From assembly GCA_015057025.1 (NCBI GenBank), contig SVFD01000004.1, positions 209,720-273,719 of the forward strand: DNA of 64,000 nt, in the 5' to 3' direction. A program made the position numbers and the translations under genes. The stretch is from Lachnospiraceae bacterium (GTDB taxonomy: Bacteria > Bacillota > Clostridia > Lachnospirales > Lachnospiraceae). Shown here one piece after another: positions 46,467 to 53,751 of the stretch. The notes under the pieces are model-generated. The model made no database searches. It was given only the letters and a program-made list of their open reading frames with translations, and had not been told where the DNA came from. Positions within the stretch are counted from its first letter, which is position 1. Each line of letters begins with the position of its first letter.

Positions 46467-46877
46467 TTAATATACTCTTGTTGCAGAAGTTGCAGATTTG
46501 GTTTCGGTATTTGCACTGCAAACCATATAGGTGCGATAAGAACCTCTGGAAAATAACTGGTAATCTGCCGCAACAGTAGAACCCATATTTCCGCTATCTT
46601 CCCATGATTTTACATCTCTCCATGCACCATCCTTATAAATCTGTAATGTTACTTTTACATAGGTTGTTACATTGTCTTTTGCTCTTACCAAACCGTAAAT
46701 AGAAGCTACGCCCGAACTCGAAATTGAAACATCAGTACTATATGTAGATATATATGTCATGTAAGGGGCGACATCCGCAGGCTCCTCAGCATGAATTACA
46801 ACCGGCATAGCCAATCCACTAAACAGTACACAAATACATAAAACGGTTACATTAATAATTGATTTAATTCTTCTCAT
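46467..46877 (-). CDS. Secreted DUF6147-like protein
   Basis: The 136-residue product has a signal peptide (MRRIKSIINVTVLCICVLFSG, cleavage near VIHAEE) and a small beta-rich secreted domain (YISTYSTDVSISSSGVASIYG, VTLQIYKDGAWRDVKSW, ADYQLFSRGSYRTYMVCS) that resembles the DUF6147 family. AAAAGGAGGGATTTAATT precedes the ATG. It lies downstream of the type VII module on the same strand, after a 106-base AT-rich gap; I see no link between them. The function is unknown. Confidence 0.6.
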   Translation of the reverse strand: MRRIKSIINVTVLCICVLFSGLAMPVVIHAEEPADVAPYMTYISTYSTDVSISSSGVASIYGLVRAKDNVTTYVKVTLQIYKDGAWRDVKSWEDSGNMGSTVAADYQLFSRGSYRTYMVCSANTETKSATSATRVY

Positions 46878-46983
46878 AATTAAATCCCTCCTTTTTCTTT
46901 TAATAATAAAACGAAAAAAAAGGTATTAATGTTACAATTTTATTTAAATTTTATTTAAGTATTTTAATTTTAAATATTAAATA

Positions 46984-48303
46984 TTATTTCAAATACCGTT
47001 CAATATTCTCCTCTGAATAGAAATGATACCTTGCCGCATCGTGATAAGGATTACCATTATAATCTACAACCTCTGTCTGATATCCGTCTTCGTTAAAAGA
47101 TATAATTCTAAACTGTGCTTCCTCTTCATAGAGCGTACTGCTGCATACACCATCTTTTGTTATAACAAGTATATCCTTGGTCTTCTCCGCGGAATAACTG
47201 TATACAATACCATTGTTATAATGTAAAATCTGTATTTTATTTAACTCTCTGTTTAGAATCAGCTCCATAACTCCATCATTATCCAGATCAATGATATTAA
47301 AATACAAAATATCCGGTGATATTAATTGCTCCTGATACTTATCCATAAATATGGTTTTGTTTGTGTCAGAAACCAATACGAAGCTTTCTTCATTCCGCAA
47401 AACCCTTCGGTACGCTTCCGCTTCCTTATCTCCAAATGAATACGTAATATCCTTATCTGCCAACTCCTCTTTTTCAATTCCCCGAAGCAAACGAATTTCT
47501 TCATCACTTAATCCGTTTAATAACATTACGTTTAATGTATCTTCGTTCATTTCGTAATCTTCTGCCTCCGGCCCGCATACAATATTGTCATATGCTATAG
47601 CGTATTCTTCCTGGCTGACTTCCCGACCATCTACTTCATAATAGTAATCATCCTGGTAGAGCAATGTTTCCTTTGTACATCCGTCCGGTCTGAATTCCGT
47701 AATCCTATACCAACCGCCTTCCGATGCGGAAGTAGCACCATTATATACACCGTTTTCATAGAAGCACTTCATCCCCCTGAAGCGGAAACTGTAACTATAC
47801 ACCTCTTCATCTTCATAGTGAAACACCTGTGTTCTCTCGGGAAAACCTGTATACGTAATAAACTCTTTTCCACCATCACCATCCAAATCCAGTAAAAGAA
47901 AATGATCACTTTCTTTATTGTATTCTATATTCTCGCAACCGCCATCCCAATGGTATTCACTAAGATAAAACTCCTGACCGCCAAGATTGGTATCAATAAA
48001 CGGCTTTTTATCATTCAGCACTAACCAATATGCCAGCATGTCCTCCGGAATGTTTAACGCATCTATTTCCTCCTGTGCAGGTACAGCAAATATCTCCTCG
48101 GAAGGTTCTTCTATCTCTTCATAAGAAGGCTGGGGTATTTCTTCTGTTTTCTGTGCATCGTTTATATTTTCTACAATAATAAAATTACTTACTGCACCAT
48201 TTACTATGTCCTCTTCTTTTTTATCCGGGGTTCCACACCCGGATATGACTGATATAATCAGTATTATTATCAATAGAATTATGTTTTTCTTTTTCATAAT
48301 CAT
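46984..48303 (-). CDS. Lipoprotein with two DxDxDG-type repeat modules; candidate immunity protein
   Basis: The 439-residue product has a lipobox (ISGC) after one helix. Two related modules follow: LLDLDGDGGKEFITYTGF...YSYSFRFRG...WYRITEF near 140 and NIIDLDNDGVMELILNRE...VYSYSAEKT...FRIISF near 345. DLDxDG segments are FG-GAP/VCBS-like and may bind calcium. The ATG at 48303 overlaps the upstream stop by ATGA, so the two genes are coupled; AGAGAGGTAATGAA lies ahead. Anchored outside the membrane, it could neutralise the lysozyme-like protein encoded just upstream. That role is inferred from position only. Confidence 0.65.
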   Translation of the reverse strand: MIMKKKNIILLIIILIISVISGCGTPDKKEEDIVNGAVSNFIIVENINDAQKTEEIPQPSYEEIEEPSEEIFAVPAQEEIDALNIPEDMLAYWLVLNDKKPFIDTNLGGQEFYLSEYHWDGGCENIEYNKESDHFLLLDLDGDGGKEFITYTGFPERTQVFHYEDEEVYSYSFRFRGMKCFYENGVYNGATSASEGGWYRITEFRPDGCTKETLLYQDDYYYEVDGREVSQEEYAIAYDNIVCGPEAEDYEMNEDTLNVMLLNGLSDEEIRLLRGIEKEELADKDITYSFGDKEAEAYRRVLRNEESFVLVSDTNKTIFMDKYQEQLISPDILYFNIIDLDNDGVMELILNRELNKIQILHYNNGIVYSYSAEKTKDILVITKDGVCSSTLYEEEAQFRIISFNEDGYQTEVVDYNGNPYHDAARYHFYSEENIERYLK

Positions 48304-49895
48304 TTCATTACCTCTCTTTGATGCCATTCGTCAATACTGTTTGCATATCGCATTCGGTCTTCTATATTTTCAATTTCAGGTTTTTCTATATTTTCCATAA
48401 AATACTCTGTAACATCATAAATAGTGTCTTTTTGCATTAATTCACACCATTTACTCTTAAATTCTCCTGACATTTCATCTTTAAAATATTCAATTTGAAC
48501 ATCCAAATCTGATACTTGTCCATTCATTTCTATTGCTTTTGCTTCTAATTTTTCTTTTCTCGAATAATGTGTCCATTGCAAAAGTCCATACCCTACCTCA
48601 TCATCTGTTTTGTATTCATAATCATAGTCATATAAATCAGCATCATTTTTCGTATCCTGTCTATTATAACAAGAAAATTTAGATTCTTCATATATGTTTG
48701 CCAAAACACCGACTATTTGCTCATACGTTAAGCCCATTGATACTAACGTATACCATAGTTCAATAAATACTTCCTGTTGTTGCTCGTCCAAATAGTAATA
48801 GGTTCCATTTTCGTCCAAGAAACAAAGTGTTTTAACATCCTCCTTCGTAATATATAACTTTTTATTATTTTCATAATAGCTAATCATTTGCTTTACATAA
48901 GCTAACGTATCACTATTACTACCATATTTCTCTACATTTCTTAAATTATATAATAAACTTGGATTCAATTTCAAAATGGTCTCATACATTCTTTGCCATT
49001 CTTCCGGATCCGTTATTCCGGCTTCTTTTAAATAGGCCTTAAACGTATATTGAAGTTTTATTTCTTCGTATTTTTGTAATATTTTTTTTAAAATCATCTC
49101 TTTTTCTTCATCAGATGCATTTTTATATTCTTTGATACACTGTAGAAAATAATTGTAATCTTCTTTTGTTAAATATCCATCATTATATAGCTGAATGATA
49201 TCATGAGAATATGCATTACCGGACTGTGTAATACAGGCTTTCATATCTCTTCCTAATATGATTTGCTCATATTTTTTATTTAACTTGACTAAAATTTCAA
49301 TCTTCTCGTCATCAGAAGCATGTGCATATGCAATTATGGCTAATAATAGCATTTTCTGCTCTTCTTTACTGAGCCATCCATTGTTGCTCATTATTATTAA
49401 TTCATTAATAATTGACGGATAATCTTCACTGGTAAGTAAAGTCTTATTCGAAACTGTTATTCCATTATTAATGTCTTCATTACTATTATCCCTATAATTT
49501 GCCTTCAATAAACCTACATTAAACGCATATAATTCATTTATTAAATGATTAATATATTGTTCACTACCACATTTACTTATTTCCAAGCTTTCAGCTAATC
49601 CGTAAATGTATTTCGTATACTCCCCTAACTGTTTCCGTATCTCTCTTAACTTAACGACTCCTGCTTCTTCCGCCTCCCATACATTCTCAAAGGCTATGCG
49701 AAGCTTATCTGCGGCATATTGGTTTCTCTCTTCCGCTTCCCTTGCATATCTAAGCATCCCTGCACTGATATCCGTAGCATAAATTCCGTCATAATCAAAC
49801 AGTCCGATTTCTTTGATTCTCTGTTCAAACAAACTCATATCCGTGGGCATGTTTGACAACAGATATTCCAGTCGTTCCGGTGAAAAATTTTTCAT
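48300..49895 (-). CDS. Type VII secretion effector-like protein with phage-tail-lysozyme domain
   Basis: The 531-residue protein has no signal peptide. Residues 1-120 are helical (coiled coil around 50-95). Two related 40-residue repeats lie at about 175-214 and 241-280 (LSKEEQKMLLLAIIAYAHAS and LTKEDYNYFLQCIKEYKNAS). Residues about 385-525 resemble the phage tail lysozyme (glycoside hydrolase-like): GVLANIYEESKF with a candidate catalytic Glu at 403 or 404, and VGYGLLQWTHYSRKEKL. Upstream are three small helical genes of WXG100/LXG-partner size. It is probably secreted and cuts peptidoglycan; whether it is a toxin or a housekeeping hydrolase is open. Confidence 0.7.
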   Translation of the reverse strand: MKNFSPERLEYLLSNMPTDMSLFEQRIKEIGLFDYDGIYATDISAGMLRYAREAEERNQYAADKLRIAFENVWEAEEAGVVKLREIRKQLGEYTKYIYGLAESLEISKCGSEQYINHLINELYAFNVGLLKANYRDNSNEDINNGITVSNKTLLTSEDYPSIINELIIMSNNGWLSKEEQKMLLLAIIAYAHASDDEKIEILVKLNKKYEQIILGRDMKACITQSGNAYSHDIIQLYNDGYLTKEDYNYFLQCIKEYKNASDEEKEMILKKILQKYEEIKLQYTFKAYLKEAGITDPEEWQRMYETILKLNPSLLYNLRNVEKYGSNSDTLAYVKQMISYYENNKKLYITKEDVKTLCFLDENGTYYYLDEQQQEVFIELWYTLVSMGLTYEQIVGVLANIYEESKFSCYNRQDTKNDADLYDYDYEYKTDDEVGYGLLQWTHYSRKEKLEAKAIEMNGQVSDLDVQIEYFKDEMSGEFKSKWCELMQKDTIYDVTEYFMENIEKPEIENIEDRMRYANSIDEWHQREVMK

Positions 49896-49904
49896 GTCTC
49901 TCTC

Positions 49905-50192
49905 CTAATATAATATAGCATTATCGCTTTCGTTTACAACATTTTGTATTCCTGTCACTACCTCTTGCGCAGTCGTTGACAACATCTGAAACTTATGATT
50001 CAGATGTTTCGTACTTTCAAGGAAGATTTCCATGGCATCATGTACCTCTCCTGCGGGAATGCCGTTTTCAAGAAGTGAGGTAATACACATCTGATATTCT
50101 TCCAGCATCTCTTCCATGTTGCTTCCCTTTTGATTAAAATATTCTTTGATTTCCTCTAATTCCTCTATGGACATCTTTGGTTTCTCTTCCAT
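49905..50192 (-). CDS. Small helical protein, T7SS effector partner-like
   Basis: The 95-residue product is all helical and charged (MSIEELEEIKEYFNQKGSNMEEMLEEYQMC; HLNHKFQMLSTTAQEVVTG), about the size of WXG100 proteins but lacking the WxG turn. It starts two bases after the stop of the previous gene and ends 9 bases before the effector gene. The place matches chaperone-like partners of LXG/T7SS toxins. Family assignment is by size, shape and context only. Confidence 0.55.
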   Translation of the reverse strand: MEEKPKMSIEELEEIKEYFNQKGSNMEEMLEEYQMCITSLLENGIPAGEVHDAMEIFLESTKHLNHKFQMLSTTAQEVVTGIQNVVNESDNAILY

Positions 50193-50606
50193 TTACATCC
50201 CCTCCAGATCCTGCATCTGCGTCCTGATGCTCTCCATTTGACTGTTGATTCTGCTGATGCTTGCATATAAACCTTGGACTTCACTTTCGTACCAGTTTAT
50301 CTTCTCATCAATGCGGTATATCATGTCCTCACATTCTGTCATATGCGCCGTATACATGCCGCCCTTCAGATACCCCCTCTGTTCTTCGCAATACACGTAT
50401 ACTGCCTTTAAGTTATCTTCCACATTTTCAGCATTCCCAACATACATCAGGTTATCACTTTGCAGATACCCACATTCATCCTTTGCACTTAACAATTTAC
50501 CCTTAAGAAGTTTTAAAGTTTCTGTTTTTTCTCTCAGTCCTTTTATCTCATTTTCACACTCTGCAATGCGTCGTCCGCATTCAGCCAGTTGTTCCATTCC
50601 TTCCAT
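50193..50606 (-). CDS. Coiled-coil protein, DUF5082-like T7SS partner
   Basis: The 137-residue product is almost wholly coiled coil (LAECGRRIAECENEIKGLREKTETLKLLKGKLLSA; ECEDMIYRIDEKINWYESEVQGLYASISRIN). The pattern and context are like DUF5082 proteins that sit ahead of LXG toxins in Bacilli and Clostridia. The gene lies between the WXG100-like gene (6 bases away) and the 95-residue partner gene. No signal peptide. Confidence 0.55.
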   Translation of the reverse strand: MEGMEQLAECGRRIAECENEIKGLREKTETLKLLKGKLLSAKDECGYLQSDNLMYVGNAENVEDNLKAVYVYCEEQRGYLKGGMYTAHMTECEDMIYRIDEKINWYESEVQGLYASISRINSQMESIRTQMQDLEGM

Positions 50607-50612
50607 ACTCTG

Positions 50613-50888
50613 TTACATCCTTTCTTCTACTGCCGCTTCATCCACAGCCTGAATTCCGGATACCGCTGCCGTAATAAAAGCAGCCGTATTTCCCACAAGT
50701 AAGTCAAAAGTATTTTCAAGCTGTTCATAGGCATCTGCCAGTCCCCAAACCTCATCCATCAGTACTCCCCTGCTTTGCAGACCGGATAATTCCTTTTTCT
50801 GAACATGTATTTTTTCCTGCAATGCATGTAAATTTTCCACACAGCGGCTGCATTGCTCATAATCATAATGTATCTTATTTACCGACAT
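50613..50888 (-). CDS. WXG100-like small protein (T7SS effector partner, TIGR04197-like)
   Basis: The 91-residue helical-hairpin protein has DEVWGLADAY at the turn (Trp48-Gly49, a WxG-like turn) and helices on either side (YDYEQCSRCVENLHALQEKIHVQKKEL and LENTFDLLVGNTAAFITAAV). It is the first gene of a four- or five-gene operon with AAAGGAGGAGTTACC ahead. WXG100-like proteins pair with larger substrates for type VII export. No EssC/YukB-type export ATPase is in the window, so the secretion machinery must lie elsewhere or be lacking. Confidence 0.65.
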   Translation of the reverse strand: MSVNKIHYDYEQCSRCVENLHALQEKIHVQKKELSGLQSRGVLMDEVWGLADAYEQLENTFDLLVGNTAAFITAAVSGIQAVDEAAVEERM

Positions 50889-51228
50889 GGTAACTCCTCC
50901 TTTGTTTCATGAAATATCTTACCAAACCATTATCAGTTCAAACGAACTTCTCTTTTCCTTACTCTATCATTTCCATGTAAAAACACAAGCCAATCTGCAC
51001 GAAATGACATTTTTTCGACATATTCGCTTTGAATTCGGTGAAAAAATAAAATAATACTTTATTTTCAATGCATTTTATTGTTTAAATTCTTAAAAAATAA
51101 AACGAATAAAAAATAGGATTTGTTACATTTTTATATCAAATAATGTAAACTATTATTTAAAAAATGTTGTAACTTATATACAAAAACACCGCCAGTTCTA
51201 TCTCTCATAGTCCCGACGGCATTTTCAT
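50889..51228. other. AT-rich intergenic region upstream of the T7SS-like operon
   Basis: No gene is seen. The 5' leader of the 50888 gene is in the first 100 bases; TTGGCT, 17-18 bases and TGATAG on the minus strand (about 50965-50990) is a weak promoter candidate. GTTC-GTTT-GAAC is a small palindrome near 50935-50948. The far end holds the terminator of the anti-sigma gene. Confidence 0.4.
51180..51224 (-). terminator. Terminator after the anti-sigma gene
   Basis: On the minus strand ATGCCGTC and GGCGGTGT pair over 8 positions with G-U wobbles, with a long loop and then TTTTTG. It lies just after the stop of the DUF4367 gene. Confidence 0.6.
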
Positions 51229-51915
51229 TTATTCATATTCCGCAATACTTATAAACATATTACATATCTCTTCATTATTCAGATTACTTGCATTCAATAT
51301 AAATACATATTCATTGTACTCATAATATGCCGTTGCATATCCCTCAGAATATAGGGAAATAACTAGATTTTCTCCGTTTATCTTTACAACCGTTTCATCA
51401 TCATACTCAGAATCTAAAATATTATATCTGTCATTTTCTGCCAGCATACAGTCCCAAAATATTTGTTCTCCTGATTCGTTCTCATAAACAATACTCAGTA
51501 GTTCATCAGAAACTACTCTTTCAACCTCCTGATAACCTTCCGGTATATAAGATGGTTCTTTCGCTCCCACTCCCGATTTATTCTCATCCGTAAAATATCG
51601 GTACATTATGCTATCTTCCCAAATCTCTTTCACAGTTCGGAAAAACTTATCGCGGTATGCATCCACACTCATTGTTAAGATAAATAATGCCGCTATTATA
51701 CAAATTACAAATACTGCTGCCCTTCTGACAAAACGATAGAAATCTTTCAACCACATATGGGACTCTTTCCATATGACACGCTTCATCTTCTTCTCAAACT
51801 TCTCAGAAAACTGATAAGTATCATCTACTTGCGCTTCTAAAGCCTTTATCATCGCTTCGTCTATAATGGGCATACATTGATACAAAAATTCATCTGTTAG
51901 TTGTATCTGTCCCAT
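51229..51915 (-). CDS. Anti-sigma-like membrane protein with DUF4367 domain
   Basis: The 228-residue product has a cytoplasmic N-terminus (about 1-65), one membrane helix (about 67-88) and an extracytoplasmic DUF4367 domain (PSYIPEGYQEVERVVSDELLSIVYENESGEQIFWDCM; KINGENLVISLYSEGYATAYYEYNEYVFIL). It starts two bases after the sigma factor stop, with GGAGG inside the sigma gene's end. The layout suits a one-pass anti-sigma factor that senses an external signal. Confidence 0.8.
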   Translation of the reverse strand: MGQIQLTDEFLYQCMPIIDEAMIKALEAQVDDTYQFSEKFEKKMKRVIWKESHMWLKDFYRFVRRAAVFVICIIAALFILTMSVDAYRDKFFRTVKEIWEDSIMYRYFTDENKSGVGAKEPSYIPEGYQEVERVVSDELLSIVYENESGEQIFWDCMLAENDRYNILDSEYDDETVVKINGENLVISLYSEGYATAYYEYNEYVFILNASNLNNEEICNMFISIAEYE

Positions 51916-51917
51916 TT

Positions 51918-52457
51918 TTATTTATCCTCCAACTTATTCAATGCTTTCTCCAACATCTGTCTGCCTCTAAGCAATCCCTGTCTGACATTTCCTTCTGTAA
52001 TATTCAAAATGTCCGCAATCTTTTTCACATCATACTGATAAGAATATTTTAAAAGCAACACGTCCCTATATTTAGGCGACAGCTTCATCATAATTTCCAT
52101 AATTTGAACCGCACCATTTAACTCACTGTCAATATATGTAACCGAAGTCGTATCATTTGCCATCTCATCTATATAAGACAAATTCTCGATGTTTCTCGTC
52201 CTTTTACGATAATAATCAAATGCCACGCTTCTGGTAACAATAATTAAAAATCTTTTCGTTTCATATGAATCGATATCATGAATATGATGCATACTTTTTG
52301 CTATCTTAATAAATGCTTCATGCACTATATCTTCTGCATCATGATAATTTTTAACAATCCTTACAGCGATTGTAAACATAAAGTATCTGTACTTTTCATA
52401 TAAAAGCACAAACTTTCGTTTATCCTCTTCTGTATCAATTAACAATAGATATATCAT
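51918..52457 (-). CDS. ECF-type RNA polymerase sigma factor
   Basis: The 179-residue factor has sigma region 2 (LLYEKYRYFMFTIAVRIVKNYHDAEDIVHEAFIKI, then FDYYRKRTR) and region 4 (LSPKYRDVLLLKYSYQYDVKKIADILNITEGNVRQGLLRGRQML). There is no region 1 or 3, so it is an ECF/group 4 sigma factor. It is co-transcribed with the anti-sigma gene. Its target promoter motif is not evident, and the type VII module just downstream is the nearest candidate target. Confidence 0.92.
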   Translation of the reverse strand: MIYLLLIDTEEDKRKFVLLYEKYRYFMFTIAVRIVKNYHDAEDIVHEAFIKIAKSMHHIHDIDSYETKRFLIIVTRSVAFDYYRKRTRNIENLSYIDEMANDTTSVTYIDSELNGAVQIMEIMMKLSPKYRDVLLLKYSYQYDVKKIADILNITEGNVRQGLLRGRQMLEKALNKLEDK

Positions 52458-52476
52458 TTGTACCTCTTAAAAACAA

Positions 52477-52506
52477 TAGTATAATAAAAGTCATAATATT
52501 ATACTA
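52477..52506 (-). promoter_or_regulatory. Inverted repeat ahead of the ECF sigma gene
   Basis: TAGTATAATA (52477-52486) and TATTATACTA (52497-52506) form a 10-bp perfect palindrome ending 20 bases before the ATG. Both arms contain TATAAT-like boxes, so it could be a promoter with an overlapping operator. Confidence 0.5.
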
Positions 52507-52556
52507 CAGTTGTTGATAACTCTCAAGGAACTATAAGCCTATTTATTTTACTACTG

Positions 52557-53705
52557 TTATTCCCCATATACAATTTTTCCGTCGATAACAGTCCATAATG
52601 TTCTTGTCATGACCTCCAATGGATTTCCTGAAAATATGGCAATATCCGCATCTTTCCCTTTCTTAATACTACCTACTCTATCATCTACACGACAGATTTT
52701 CGCCGCATTAATGGTAATTGCTTTTAAGCCTTCTTCCATGGACATTCCATATTTAACCGCTAACCCAGCACACAATGGCAAATATTGAATCAACGATACC
52801 GGATGATCTGTTGTAATTGCAGACATTATCCCCGCCTCACAAAGTACTTTATTGGTTTTAAAATTCATATATTGTACTTCCGGTTTAGACCGTGCAGTTA
52901 AATCCGGTCCTACAATCGCAGGAAAGCCTGACGCCTTAATTTCTTCCGCAATCAAATGTCCCTCCGTGCAATGATCTATTGTAATATCCACATTAAACTC
53001 TTTTGCAATGCGAATAGCTGTCAAAATATCATCTGCTCTGTGTGCATGGGCTTTTAGCGGAATTTCCCTATTTAAAACAGGAATCCAAGGTTCCATCTGA
53101 AAATCCTCTTTATCTAACACACCGCTTATCTTGTCATTTAAATATTGCCTTGCATCAAATAACGTTTGACGAAGCATCGCTGCAGTTGCCATTCTGGTAG
53201 ACGGATACATATCTTTGTCTCCGTACGCAGTCTTTGGATTTTCTCCAAAGGCCACCTTCATTGCTGCAGGTTGTTTTATCACCATTTCATCAATACAGCG
53301 TCCGTGGGTCTTCATAAAAAGGAACTGACCCCCTACTACATTTGCACTTCCGGGACCTACCATAACAGAAGTAATTCCTGCCGCTATTGCATCATGAAAT
53401 GCAGGGTCCATAGGATTTACCGCATCAATCGCACGTAATTCCGGTGTGACAGGATTTGTAATTTCATTACAGTCATCACCCATTACACCCAGCTTCTCTT
53501 CGATAATTCCAATATGACAGTGGGCTTCAATGATACCCGGCATTACCCAGGCCCCCTTTGCATCAATTACCTGCTCACTATCTTTTTGCGCAGGACAGGT
53601 CGCCATATCTCCTACTTCTTCAATTATCTTTCCTTTTATCTGCACAAAACCATTTTCAAAATTTTGTGATTCCATTGTTATAATTTTTCCATTAATAATA
53701 TACAT
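52557..53705 (-). CDS. Amidohydrolase (metal-dependent hydrolase, imidazolonepropionase-like)
   Basis: The 382-residue protein has the amidohydrolase layout: IINGKIITME start, PGIIEAHCHIG metal ligands (His-x-His, near residue 62), HAHRADD in the centre, ITIDHCTEGHL with the third His, a late SAITTDHPV Asp segment and KKGKDADIAIFSGNPLE at the end. The substrate is unknown. I chose the ATG at 53705; a GTG at 53714 overlaps the GGGAG site. The start lies inside a long hairpin shared with the terminator of the channel gene. Confidence 0.9.
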   Translation of the reverse strand: MYIINGKIITMESQNFENGFVQIKGKIIEEVGDMATCPAQKDSEQVIDAKGAWVMPGIIEAHCHIGIIEEKLGVMGDDCNEITNPVTPELRAIDAVNPMDPAFHDAIAAGITSVMVGPGSANVVGGQFLFMKTHGRCIDEMVIKQPAAMKVAFGENPKTAYGDKDMYPSTRMATAAMLRQTLFDARQYLNDKISGVLDKEDFQMEPWIPVLNREIPLKAHAHRADDILTAIRIAKEFNVDITIDHCTEGHLIAEEIKASGFPAIVGPDLTARSKPEVQYMNFKTNKVLCEAGIMSAITTDHPVSLIQYLPLCAGLAVKYGMSMEEGLKAITINAAKICRVDDRVGSIKKGKDADIAIFSGNPLEVMTRTLWTVIDGKIVYGE

Positions 53706-53706
53706 A

Positions 53707-53745
53707 AAAGCCACTCCCGTTTATATTATAAACAAAAGTGGCTTT
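53707..53745 (-). terminator. Hairpin that ends the channel gene and overlaps the amidohydrolase start region
   Basis: On the minus strand AAAGCCACT pairs with AGTGGCTTT (9 bp), and GTTTATA pairs with TATAAAC within (7 bp), around a 3x3 internal loop. The 3' arm ends two bases from the amidohydrolase ATG and covers the spacing between its GGGAG site and start codon. It would both stop readthrough and mask that start. Confidence 0.7.
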
Positions 53746-53751
53746 CTTATA

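Noticed and set aside
46467..46877. Secreted DUF6147-like protein as part of the type VII module
   Set aside because: It has its own strong ribosome site and Sec signal peptide, is separated by a 106-base gap, and has no evident link to the module.
48300..49895. Prophage remnant suggested by the tail-lysozyme-like domain
   Set aside because: No capsid, terminase, integrase or tail genes are nearby, and the small partner genes fit a type VII substrate module better.
50889..51228. Small gene or CRISPR-like repeats in the AT-rich gap
   Set aside because: There are no regular repeats and no frame with a ribosome site; the sequence is simple AT-rich DNA with a terminator at one end.
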